Below, piece after piece: positions 1 to 5,601 of a DNA stretch of 8,125 bases. The translations under genes and the position numbers were made by a program. Positions within the stretch are counted from its first letter, which is position 1, and each line of letters opens with the position of its first letter. Below the pieces are notes generated by a model, which was not told the origin of the DNA, searched no databases, and saw only the letters and a list, made by a program, of their open reading frames with translations. The DNA is taken from positions 1 to 8,125 of the forward strand of contig CAYRDY010000092.1 in NCBI GenBank assembly GCA_964423195.1. The letters are read 5' to 3'. The stretch comes from CAKRHR01 sp964423195 (GTDB lineage Bacteria > Bacillota > Clostridia > Lachnospirales > Lachnospiraceae).

Positions 1-1
1 C

Positions 2-1753
2 CACCGCTGTGCGGAACTCTCCGCTCAAAATGTCGGCGAGACGGTGACAGTCATGGGGTGGGTACAGAAGAGCAGAAATAAGGGCGGCATTATCTTTGTC
101 GACCTGCGCGACCGCTCCGGCCTCCTGCAGATCATTTTTGAGGATGGTCAGGTCAGCGACGAGATATTTGCCAAGGCAGCGCGGCTTCGGGCGGAGTATG
201 TGATCGCCGTTGTCGGACGCGTACAGGCGCGCTCCGGTGGGATCAATAAAAAGCTGGCGACCGGCGATATCGAGGTTCGAGCCGAGCAGCTGCGGATCCT
301 CTCCGAGTCCGAGACGCCGCCGTTTCCGATCGAGGAGAACAGCAAGACAAAGGAGGATCTGCGCCTGAAATACCGCTATCTCGATCTGCGCCGGCCGGAT
401 CTGCAGAAAAATCTCATGCTGAGGAGCAGGGTGGCGATGATCATCCGCGAGTTTCTGGTCGATGAGGGCTTCCTTGAGATCGAGACGCCGACGCTCACCA
501 AGTCGACGCCGGAGGGCGCCAGGGATTATCTGGTGCCGAGCCGTATACATCCCGGAAATTTCTATGCCCTGCCGCAGTCACCGCAGCTGTTCAAGCAGCT
601 CCTGATGGTTTCCGGCTATGACCGTTACTATCAGATTGTCAAATGTTACCGCGACGAGGATCTGCGCGCGGACAGGCAGCCGGAGTTTACGCAGGTGGAT
701 ATGGAGATGTCATTTGTCGACATCGATGATGTGATCGATGTGAATGAGCGTCTGCTCTCAAAGCTGTTCAAGGAGATTCTGGGCATGGATATAGACCTGC
801 CGATCAGACGCATGACGTGGCAGGAGGCGATGGATCGCTTTGGCACGGACAAGCCGGACACGCGCTTTGGCATGGAGCTGTGCGATGTGACGGAGATTGT
901 CAGGGACTGCGGTTTTGCCGTCTTTGCCGGCGCGGTAGCCGCCGGCGGCAGTGTCCGCGGCATCAATGCCAAGGGGCAGGGCGGGATGCCCAGGAAGAAG
1001 ATCGATGCCCTGGTGAATTTTGTGAGGGATTACGGCGCCAAGGGCCTGGCCTATATCGCCATCTCACAGGACGGCACCGTCAAGTCCTCATTTGCCAAGT
1101 TTATGACCGATGAGACGCTTGGCGCGCTGATCGAGGCCATGGGCGGCGAGAGCGGCGACCTTCTGTTGTTCGTCTCAGATAAAAACAAAGTGGTTTATGA
1201 CAGTCTTGGCGCGCTGCGCCTGGAATTGGCGCGGCAGCTGGATCTGATCGACAGAGATCGCTATGATTTTCTGTGGATCACAGAATTCCCGCTGTTGGAG
1301 TGGTCCGACGAGGAGGGCCGCTATACGGCGATGCACCACCCGTTTACCATGCCGATGGAGGAAGATCTCGCGTATCTGGATTCTGATCCGGGCAGAGTGC
1401 GCGCCAAAGCGTATGATATTGTGATCAACGGCGCGGAGGTCGGCGGTGGCAGTGTGCGTATTCACCAGGATGATATACAGGAAAAGATGTTTGAGGTCCT
1501 GGGCTTCTCCAGGGATGACGCCTATGACCGTTTCGGCTTTCTGCTCAATGCCTTTAAATACGGCGTTCCGCCGCACGCGGGTCTGGCCTATGGGTTTGAC
1601 CGCCTGGTGATGACGCTGGCAAAGATTGACAATATCCGCGATGTGATCGCCTTCCCGAAGGTGAAGGACGCGTCATGTCTGATGACCGATGCCCCGAATG
1701 TGGTCGACTTCAAGCAGCTTGAGGAACTCGGCATCTGTGTCGCGGCGAAATAG
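2..1753 (+). CDS. aspS: aspartyl-tRNA synthetase (AspRS), 5'-truncated by window edge
   Basis: This is a class II aminoacyl-tRNA synthetase that attaches aspartate to tRNA-Asp in the cytoplasm, using ATP. The frame is open to the left edge: codons from position 2 read HRCAELSAQNVGETVTVMGW, which matches the normal AspRS N-terminus, so the GTG at 44 is internal. 583 residues are visible; compared with the family's usual 590-600, about 10-15 are missing. In visible numbering, the N-terminal OB-fold anticodon-binding domain spans about 10-100. Motif 1 is near 156-163 (FLEIETP). Motif 2 is near 217-231 (RDEDLRADRQPEFTQ). The bacterial GAD insertion lies roughly at 300-420, and motif 3 near 527-534 (GLAYGFDR). 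The GAD insertion marks the bacterial rather than the archaeal type. The gene ends with TAG 16 bases before glyA, which suggests co-transcription. Its promoter is outside the window. The OB-fold specificity loop carries Lys where strictly discriminating enzymes usually have Leu (see findings). Identification is secure. Confidence 0.97.
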   Translation, partial: HRCAELSAQNVGETVTVMGWVQKSRNKGGIIFVDLRDRSGLLQIIFEDGQVSDEIFAKAARLRAEYVIAVVGRVQARSGGINKKLATGDIEVRAEQLRILSESETPPFPIEENSKTKEDLRLKYRYLDLRRPDLQKNLMLRSRVAMIIREFLVDEGFLEIETPTLTKSTPEGARDYLVPSRIHPGNFYALPQSPQLFKQLLMVSGYDRYYQIVKCYRDEDLRADRQPEFTQVDMEMSFVDIDDVIDVNERLLSKLFKEILGMDIDLPIRRMTWQEAMDRFGTDKPDTRFGMELCDVTEIVRDCGFAVFAGAVAAGGSVRGINAKGQGGMPRKKIDALVNFVRDYGAKGLAYIAISQDGTVKSSFAKFMTDETLGALIEAMGGESGDLLLFVSDKNKVVYDSLGALRLELARQLDLIDRDRYDFLWITEFPLLEWSDEEGRYTAMHHPFTMPMEEDLAYLDSDPGRVRAKAYDIVINGAEVGGGSVRIHQDDIQEKMFEVLGFSRDDAYDRFGFLLNAFKYGVPPHAGLAYGFDRLVMTLAKIDNIRDVIAFPKVKDASCLMTDAPNVVDFKQLEELGICVAAK

Positions 1754-1757
1754 GAAT

Positions 1758-1762
1758 GGAGG
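1758..1762 (+). promoter_or_regulatory. ribosome binding site of glyA
   Basis: A GGAGG core lies 7 bases before the ATG at 1770. It decides between two overlapping start codons. The ATG at 1766 would be too close and opens a frame that stops after five codons (ATG AAT GTA CGC ATT TGA). The ATG at 1770 opens the full-length serine hydroxymethyltransferase. Confidence 0.8.
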
Positions 1763-1769
1763 AAAATGA

Positions 1770-3002
1770 ATGTACGCATTTGATGAGATTAAGGCGGTTG
1801 ATCCGCAGATCGCTGAGGCGATCGAGCTGGAGATTGGCAGGCAGCGCGGAAATATTGAGCTGATCGCATCGGAAAATATTGTCAGCAAGGCGGTCATGGC
1901 AGCCATGGGCAGCCCGCTGACGAACAAATATGCTGAGGGTTATCCGGGCAGGCGCTATTACGGCGGCTGTGAGTATGTGGATATCGCTGAGAACCTGGCG
2001 ATCGAGCGCGCAAAGGAGCTCTTTGGTGCGGAATACGCCAATGTTCAGCCGCATTCCGGCGCTCAGGCCAATATGGCGGTGTTTCAGGCGCTCTTGGAGC
2101 CGGGCGATACCTTTATGGGGATGAATCTCGATCACGGCGGCCATCTGACGCACGGCAGCCCCGCGAATTTTTCCGGAAAGCTGTACCGCTGTGTGCCTTA
2201 CGGTGTCAATGACGACGGATTCATCGACTACGACGAGGTCAGGCGCATCGCGCTTGAGGCACATCCAAAACTGATCGTCGCAGGTGCCAGCGCCTACTGC
2301 AGAACCATTGACTTTAAGCGCTTCCGCGAGATCGCGGATGAGGTGGGCGCTTATCTGATGGTGGATATGGCGCATATCGCCGGGCTGGTGGCTGCGGGTC
2401 TACATCCGAGCCCGATCCCTTACGCGCATGTGACCACCACCACCACGCACAAGACACTGCGCGGGCCGCGCGGCGGACTTATCCTGAGCAGCGCGGAATT
2501 TGCCAAAAAATTCAATTCAGCGATCTTTCCGGGCACGCAGGGCGGTCCGCTGATGCATGTCATCGCCGCCAAGGCGGTGGCGTTTAAGGAGGCGCTCAGC
2601 GATGACTTCAGGGATTATCAGAAACGTATCATTGAGAACGCGCAGGCGCTCTGCAGCGGATTAAAGGCGCGCGGCGTCGATATTGTCTCCGGCGGCACAG
2701 ACAATCATCTGATGCTCGTCGACCTGAGAAAATTTGATATCACCGGCAAGGCGGCGGAGAAACTGCTCGATGAGGTACATATCACCTGCAATAAAAATAC
2801 CATTCCGAACGACCCGCAGTCGCCGTTCGTCACCAGCGGCCTGAGGCTGGGCACGCCTGCGGTGACGACCAGGGGCATGAACACGGCGGATATGGACAGG
2901 ATCGCGGAGGCGATCGCCATGGTGCTTGACGATTTTGAGGCGAACAGAGCCAAGGCGTCGGCCATCGTCGCCGAACTCACCGAGAAATATCCGATCTATT
3001 GA
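1770..3002 (+). CDS. glyA: serine hydroxymethyltransferase
   Basis: This cytoplasmic PLP enzyme interconverts serine plus tetrahydrofolate with glycine plus 5,10-methylene-tetrahydrofolate. It is the main source of glycine and one-carbon units for purine, thymidylate and methionine synthesis. The 410-residue product is of normal length (about 410-420). The PLP-binding lysine is Lys228 in TTTTTHKTLRGPRGG. The cofactor-contacting Asp199 and His202 lie in VDMAHIAG. The N-terminal LIASENIVS (31-39) and the YAEGYPGRRYYGG stretch (54-66) are family hallmarks, as is NLDHGGHLTHG (119-129). The ATG at 1770 is supported by a GGAGG 7 bases upstream. The gene starts 16 bases after aspS, so the two are probably one transcript. 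No strong intrinsic terminator follows, only a weak candidate at 3079-3104. No truncation or missing catalytic residue was seen. Confidence 0.97.
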   Translation: MYAFDEIKAVDPQIAEAIELEIGRQRGNIELIASENIVSKAVMAAMGSPLTNKYAEGYPGRRYYGGCEYVDIAENLAIERAKELFGAEYANVQPHSGAQANMAVFQALLEPGDTFMGMNLDHGGHLTHGSPANFSGKLYRCVPYGVNDDGFIDYDEVRRIALEAHPKLIVAGASAYCRTIDFKRFREIADEVGAYLMVDMAHIAGLVAAGLHPSPIPYAHVTTTTTHKTLRGPRGGLILSSAEFAKKFNSAIFPGTQGGPLMHVIAAKAVAFKEALSDDFRDYQKRIIENAQALCSGLKARGVDIVSGGTDNHLMLVDLRKFDITGKAAEKLLDEVHITCNKNTIPNDPQSPFVTSGLRLGTPAVTTRGMNTADMDRIAEAIAMVLDDFEANRAKASAIVAELTEKYPIY

Positions 3003-3078
3003 AGAAAGCCCTGAAGAGAGCCCTGCACTCCCGTGCTGAGCGCGCGAAATGCGGTCACGCAGAAGGCGGCATTTTCCG

Positions 3079-3104
3079 ATCACCACTTCACTTGTGATGT
3101 TTTT
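3079..3104 (+). terminator. weak candidate terminator after glyA
   Basis: A short inverted repeat, ATCAC (3079-3083) and GTGAT (3094-3098), is separated by a 10-base loop and followed by five T at 3100-3104. A 5-bp stem with a large loop is poor for an intrinsic terminator. Transcripts from aspS-glyA might therefore continue towards the 6S gene and end at the strong terminator at 3381-3413. Confidence 0.3.
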
Positions 3105-3146
3105 CAGAAAATTGAAGTTTTTTCGCTGATCGCCCGCAAGTTAGGC

Positions 3147-3175
3147 TTGAAAAACGGGTGCCGTTACTGTATAAT
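3147..3175 (+). promoter_or_regulatory. SigA-type promoter of the 6S RNA gene
   Basis: The -35 box is TTGAAA (3147-3152, one mismatch from TTGACA) and the -10 box is TATAAT (3170-3175, perfect), separated by exactly 17 bases. The expected transcription start is about 3182-3185, immediately before the left arm of the closing stem of the 6S RNA (3187). The agreement between promoter position and RNA structure supports both calls. Confidence 0.85.
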
Positions 3176-3182
3176 GAGTTTT

Positions 3183-3376
3183 AGAGAGTTACCTGGGATG
3201 TGCGACAATCCCGCAATTTTGAACCTACATATATTTTGACGGGAGTTCACATATCGGGGAATATGTCAGGCCTCCGATTTTTGCAGTGGAAGGCAGAAAG
3301 ACCGACGAGGACACCCACCTGGCTTTGGGCTAGGCGTCAAATAGCGGGAACGGCATGCCGGGTAACTGTTTACAAA
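3183..3376 (+). ncRNA. ssrS: 6S RNA (RNA polymerase-sequestering regulatory RNA)
   Basis: 6S RNA mimics an open promoter and binds the housekeeping-sigma RNA polymerase holoenzyme, lowering transcription when growth slows. Several features are visible. A closing stem pairs 3187-3200 (AGTTACCTGGGATG) with 3354-3367 (CATGCCGGGTAACT), with one G-U pair and one G-G mismatch. A second stem pairs TCCCGC (3209-3214) with GCGGGA (3344-3349), and TTTGA (3218-3222) with TCAAA (3337-3341). A large central bubble follows. Its 3' side carries the block GACGAGGACACCCACCT (3304-3320), which resembles the E. coli 6S segment GACGACACAUUCACCU. A small hairpin, CCTGGC (3318-3323) with GCTAGG (3329-3334), sits at the position of the known 3'-bubble hairpin. 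The distance between stem ends is 181 bases, within the usual 180-200. The gene has its own near-consensus promoter and a strong terminator and no credible coding content. The apical part (about 3240-3300) was not resolved. Exact processed ends are unknown. Confidence 0.88.
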
Positions 3377-3380
3377 AGAC

Positions 3381-3413
3381 AAAGGGACATTGCGCTGCAG
3401 TGTTCCTTTTTTT
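3381..3413 (+). terminator. strong intrinsic terminator of the 6S RNA gene
   Basis: A 13-bp stem pairs 3381-3393 (AAAGGGACATTGC) with 3397-3409 (GCAGTGTTCCTTT) through a 3-base loop, including two G-U pairs. It runs into a tract of seven T (3407-3413). It is a textbook plus-strand intrinsic terminator. On the minus strand the same stem is followed by a broken T-rich stretch, and it lies 17 bases beyond the stop codon of the converging membrane-protein gene. It may therefore act weakly in both directions. Confidence 0.9.
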
Positions 3414-3429
3414 ATGACGGTTTTGATCA

Positions 3430-4266
3430 TTATCGCTGAAAATAATTGCCCGCATTTTTGCGGCTATAGAGCATAAAATTGAATTCCGCGCCGATAAAGA
3501 GAATATACATGCACAGATAGAGCCACAGCATTAAAAGAATGATGCCGGTCAGACTGCCGTACATATAAGAGAGATTGGTGGAATAGTCCACATAGATGGA
3601 GAAGCCGTAGGAACCGAGCAGCCAGCCGACAGCGGCAAGGATTGCTCCAGGAAGCTGGTAGCGCAGTCTCAGCTTCCTTGCCGGAAGGACTCTGTAAAAG
3701 AACATGAAAAACAGGGTCAGCACCAACAGCGCCGTGACCGTGCGGATGCTGATCACGAAAGCGGCCACACTGCTGAGCCTTGGGAAATAACTCATGATCA
3801 GTTCATAGAGTCGGTCGCCGAATACGATGATCACCAGTGTGAGAATGATCATGATCGCAAAGAGCAGCGTGTAGATTGTGGCCACAAATCTGAGAATGAA
3901 ATAATTTCTTGTCTCTCGGACCTCATTGACGGCGTTGAGACCGTTGGTGATGGACAGGATACCCTTGCCGGCCGTCCACAACAGGAGGATGATGGTCACG
4001 GACATCAGGGTGCCGGATGATTTTCTCAAAATCTCCTGCATCAGAGACATGACGATCGTAGCCGAGGACTGCGGTACCAGATCGACGATCGACGTGATCA
4101 GCGTCTCCTCCTCGATCGGGAGAAATTTGAGTACCGTCATCAGCAGCATGACGAAGGGAAAAAATGACAGGATGGTAAAGTATGCCGACTGGGCGGCGAA
4201 AGCGCCGATGCTGTCGCACTGAATTTTTGATAAAAACTTTTTCAGCCACTGAATCAAATTGAGCAT
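3430..4266 (-). CDS. YihY/BrkB-family multi-pass inner-membrane protein
   Basis: The product is a 278-residue integral membrane protein of the YihY/virulence factor BrkB family, formerly mis-assigned as ribonuclease BN. Its molecular function is not established. About six hydrophobic segments are visible, near residues 28-48, 87-107, 127-149, 170-192, 206-226 and 239-262. Family signatures are AAQSAYFTILSFFPF (24-38), LLLWTAGKGI (94-103) and a C-terminal YGSLTGIILLMLWLY (236-250) followed by FIGAEFNF (257-264). The frame extends upstream to an ATG at 4308, but I chose the ATG at 4266. A GGGAGGT sequence lies just before it, whereas 4308 and 4294-4296 have no good ribosome binding site, and MLNLIQWLKKF is a typical family start. 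The gene converges on the 6S RNA gene and diverges from pheS. It ends with TAA followed by an in-frame TGA. Family assignment is firm; role is unknown. Confidence 0.92.
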   Translation of the reverse strand: MLNLIQWLKKFLSKIQCDSIGAFAAQSAYFTILSFFPFVMLLMTVLKFLPIEEETLITSIVDLVPQSSATIVMSLMQEILRKSSGTLMSVTIILLLWTAGKGILSITNGLNAVNEVRETRNYFILRFVATIYTLLFAIMIILTLVIIVFGDRLYELIMSYFPRLSSVAAFVISIRTVTALLVLTLFFMFFYRVLPARKLRLRYQLPGAILAAVGWLLGSYGFSIYVDYSTNLSYMYGSLTGIILLMLWLYLCMYILFIGAEFNFMLYSRKNAGNYFQR

Positions 4267-4270
4267 AATA

Positions 4271-4277
4271 ACCTCCC
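4271..4277 (-). promoter_or_regulatory. ribosome binding site that sets the yihY-family start
   Basis: On the minus strand this reads GGGAGGT, with the GGAGG core 5 bases before the ATG at 4264-4266. It is by far the best Shine-Dalgarno sequence near any in-frame start of this gene and argues for the 278-residue product over the 292-residue reading from 4308. Confidence 0.75.
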
Positions 4278-4334
4278 GAAGCCCCAGACATATCATGCGG
4301 CCCGTCATTTTGCAAACCTGTCCGGACTGTTAAT

Positions 4335-4363
4335 ACTCTATCACTTTTATGGGAAAATTACAA
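4335..4363 (-). promoter_or_regulatory. candidate promoter for the yihY-family gene
   Basis: On the minus strand, TTGTAA (4358-4363) and TAGAGT (4335-4340) are separated by 17 bases, each matching four of six consensus positions. The expected start near 4328 would give a leader of about 60 bases. It is weaker than the opposing pheS promoter, and only 10 bases separate the two -35 boxes. Confidence 0.4.
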
Positions 4364-4373
4364 GACAATCCTC

Positions 4374-4402
4374 TTGACATTTTTCGGCCGGTTGATTAGA
4401 AT
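4374..4402 (+). promoter_or_regulatory. SigA-type promoter of pheST
   Basis: TTGACA (4374-4379, perfect) and TAGAAT (4397-4402, one mismatch) are separated by exactly 17 bases. Transcription should start near 4408-4411, giving a pheS leader of about 100 bases. This position places the ATG at 4403 upstream of the transcript, so it cannot be the pheS start if this promoter is the one used. Confidence 0.85.
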
Positions 4403-4416
4403 ATGTTTGAATTTGC

Positions 4417-4449
4417 TGCGAATTTCGCAAAAGGGACATTCTGCGAAAT
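4417..4449 (+). promoter_or_regulatory. palindrome and hairpin at the start of the pheS leader
   Basis: Two overlapping symmetric elements are visible. TGCGAA (4417-4422) and TTCGCA (4424-4429) form a perfect 6-bp inverted repeat around a single central T, about 9 bases after the predicted start, where an operator could sit. ATTTCGCA (4422-4429) can also pair with TGCGAAAT (4442-4449), giving an 8-bp RNA stem with a 12-base loop. No T-tract follows, so it is not an intrinsic terminator. Function is not known. Confidence 0.4.
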
Positions 4450-4490
4450 AAAAATGATATTCTGTAAAAAAACGACATTCTGCAAAATAG
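4435..4490 (+). repeat. three imperfect direct repeats in the pheS leader
   Basis: The units are GACATTCTGCGAAATA (4435-4450), GATATTCTGTAAAAA (4456-4470) and GACATTCTGCAAAATAG (4474-4490). They begin 21 and 18 bases apart, both multiples of three. A partial relative, GACATTTTTCGG, overlaps the -35 box at 4376. The repeats lie between the promoter and the ribosome binding site of pheS. Confidence 0.7.
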
Positions 4491-4501
4491 AAAGGAAGTT
4501 T
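4487..4501 (+). promoter_or_regulatory. ribosome binding block of pheS (same as that of pheT)
   Basis: ATAGAAAGGAAGTTT ends 6 bases before the ATG at 4508, with AGGAAG as the Shine-Dalgarno core. The identical 15 bases recur at 5602-5616, also ending 6 bases before the pheT ATG. This fixes 4508 as the pheS start. Confidence 0.8.
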
Positions 4502-4507
4502 CACTGT

Positions 4508-5527
4508 ATGAGAGAGCGACTGCTTCAGATCCGCGATGACGCGGTGCGGCAGATTGAATCTGCGGGCAGCCTCGATGTCTTGAATGATATCAAGGTGGCA
4601 TTTTTAGGTAAAAAAGGTGAATTGACCTCGATTATGAAATCAATGAAAGATATCCCGAAGGAGGAGCGCCCGGCCTTCGGGCAGCTGGTCAATCAGACGC
4701 GCTCGGAGATCGAGTCGAGACTTGATGAGATGCGGGCCACTCTGTCGGCCAGGGCCAGGGAACTGCAGCTGAAGTCCGAGGTCATCGATGTGACGCTGCC
4801 GGCAAAGCGTGCTAGCCTGGGACACAGTCATCCGAACATGATCGCTCTTGAGGAAGTCGAAAAGATATTTATCGGGATGGGCTATGAGGTCGTTGAGGGA
4901 CCTGAGGTTGAGTATGACTACTATAATTTTGAGGCGCTGAATATTCCGGCCAATCATCCGGCGAAGGATGAGCAGGATACATTTTATATCAATGACAAGC
5001 TGCTGCTGCGCACCCAGACATCCAGCGCACAGATCCATGCGATGGAGGCCGGCGTGCTGCCGATCCGCATGATCGCTCCAGGGCGCGTTTACCGCGCCGA
5101 CGAGGTGGATGCCACGCACTCACCGTGTTTCCATCAGATCGAGGGCCTTGTGGTCGATAAAAACATCACGTTCGCCGACCTTAAGGGGACGCTGGCGGAG
5201 TTTGCCAGGGCACTTTTCGGCGAAAATTCAAAGGTCAAATTCAGGCCGCATCATTTTCCTTTCACCGAGCCCTCTGCTGAGATGGATGTGACCTGCTTCA
5301 AGTGCGGGGGCAAGGGCTGCCGGATGTGCAAGGGTTCGGGCTGGATCGAGATCCTGGGCTGCGGCATGGTGCACCCGCGTGTGCTCAAGATGAGCGGCAT
5401 CGACCCGGATGTCTACACCGGTTTTGCTTTCGGTGTTGGCCTTGAGCGCATAGCGCTGCTGAAATATGAGATCGATGATATGCGCCTGCTCTATGAGAAT
5501 GATATCCGTTTTCTGAATCAGTTTTAG
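4508..5527 (+). CDS. pheS: phenylalanyl-tRNA synthetase alpha subunit
   Basis: This is the catalytic subunit of the alpha2-beta2 enzyme that charges tRNA-Phe with phenylalanine. With the start at 4508 it has 339 residues, the normal family length. The frame is open upstream to an ATG at 4403, but those 35 residues have no family counterpart, 4403 abuts the -10 box, and a good ribosome binding site precedes 4508. The N-terminal ~85 residues are a charged helical region expected to form the tRNA-binding coiled coil. Motif 2 is RVYRADEVDATHSPCFHQIE (193-212) and motif 3 is GFAFGVGLERIALLKY (305-320). A four-cysteine cluster (Cys263, Cys266, Cys271, Cys274) in CFKCGGKGCRMCKGSGW is an insertion also seen in other Firmicute PheS proteins and may be a small metal-binding knuckle. 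The gene is followed after 95 bases by pheT. No T-box leader was found. Confidence 0.97.
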   Translation: MRERLLQIRDDAVRQIESAGSLDVLNDIKVAFLGKKGELTSIMKSMKDIPKEERPAFGQLVNQTRSEIESRLDEMRATLSARARELQLKSEVIDVTLPAKRASLGHSHPNMIALEEVEKIFIGMGYEVVEGPEVEYDYYNFEALNIPANHPAKDEQDTFYINDKLLLRTQTSSAQIHAMEAGVLPIRMIAPGRVYRADEVDATHSPCFHQIEGLVVDKNITFADLKGTLAEFARALFGENSKVKFRPHHFPFTEPSAEMDVTCFKCGGKGCRMCKGSGWIEILGCGMVHPRVLKMSGIDPDVYTGFAFGVGLERIALLKYEIDDMRLLYENDIRFLNQF

Positions 5528-5542
5528 GCATATGAAGCAATC

Positions 5543-5596
5543 AACTTTCAACTTTCATTTCCGGTTGAAACGATGCGCAGGCGGCGCGTGAAAGTT
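5543..5596 (+). repeat. inverted repeats in the pheS-pheT spacer
   Basis: AACTTTCA occurs twice, at 5543-5550 and 5550-5557, sharing one base. Either copy is exactly complementary to TGAAAGTT at 5589-5596. TTTCAAC (5546-5552) is also exactly complementary to GTTGAAA (5564-5570), with an 11-base loop. These pairings compete for the same bases. The structure ends 5 bases before the pheT ribosome binding block. No T-tract follows, so it is not a terminator. Confidence 0.5.
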
Positions 5597-5601
5597 TAGA
5601 G

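Noticed and set aside
44..46. GTG as a start codon for aspS
   Set aside because: The frame is open to the window edge and the preceding codons encode the expected AspRS N-terminus (HRCAELSAQNVGE), so the real start lies upstream of the window.
1175..2375. Long antisense frames under aspS and glyA (1175-1576, 1710-2375)
   Set aside because: They are antisense shadows of two well-supported genes in GC-rich sequence, have no ribosome binding sites and resemble no known protein.
3002..3050. Repeated AGCCCTG and a GCAC-TCCC-GTGC hairpin just after the glyA stop
   Set aside because: The stem is only 4 bp and no T-tract follows, so it does not qualify as a terminator. The repeat is too short to interpret.
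3033..3439. Short plus-strand open frames at 3033-3239 and 3200-3439
   Set aside because: They overlap the 6S promoter, RNA and terminator, have no good ribosome binding sites and no recognisable protein character. They are chance frames in a non-coding region.
3381..4440. Shared 11-mer AAAGGGACATT in the 6S terminator (3381-3391) and the pheS leader (4430-4440)
   Set aside because: In the terminator the bases are explained by the stem. One shared 11-mer among the AT-rich spacers can arise by chance, and no wider similarity surrounds it.
4403..4507. N-terminal extension of PheS from ATG 4403
   Set aside because: The ATG touches the -10 box of the pheST promoter, has no ribosome binding site and adds 35 residues without family counterpart. 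ATG 4508 has a strong site and gives the normal length.
5261..5341. Four-cysteine cluster in PheS as a fused or novel zinc domain
   Set aside because: It is unusual compared with E. coli PheS, but the same CxxC-GxGCxxC insertion is known in other Firmicute PheS proteins, so it is a lineage feature and not a new fusion.
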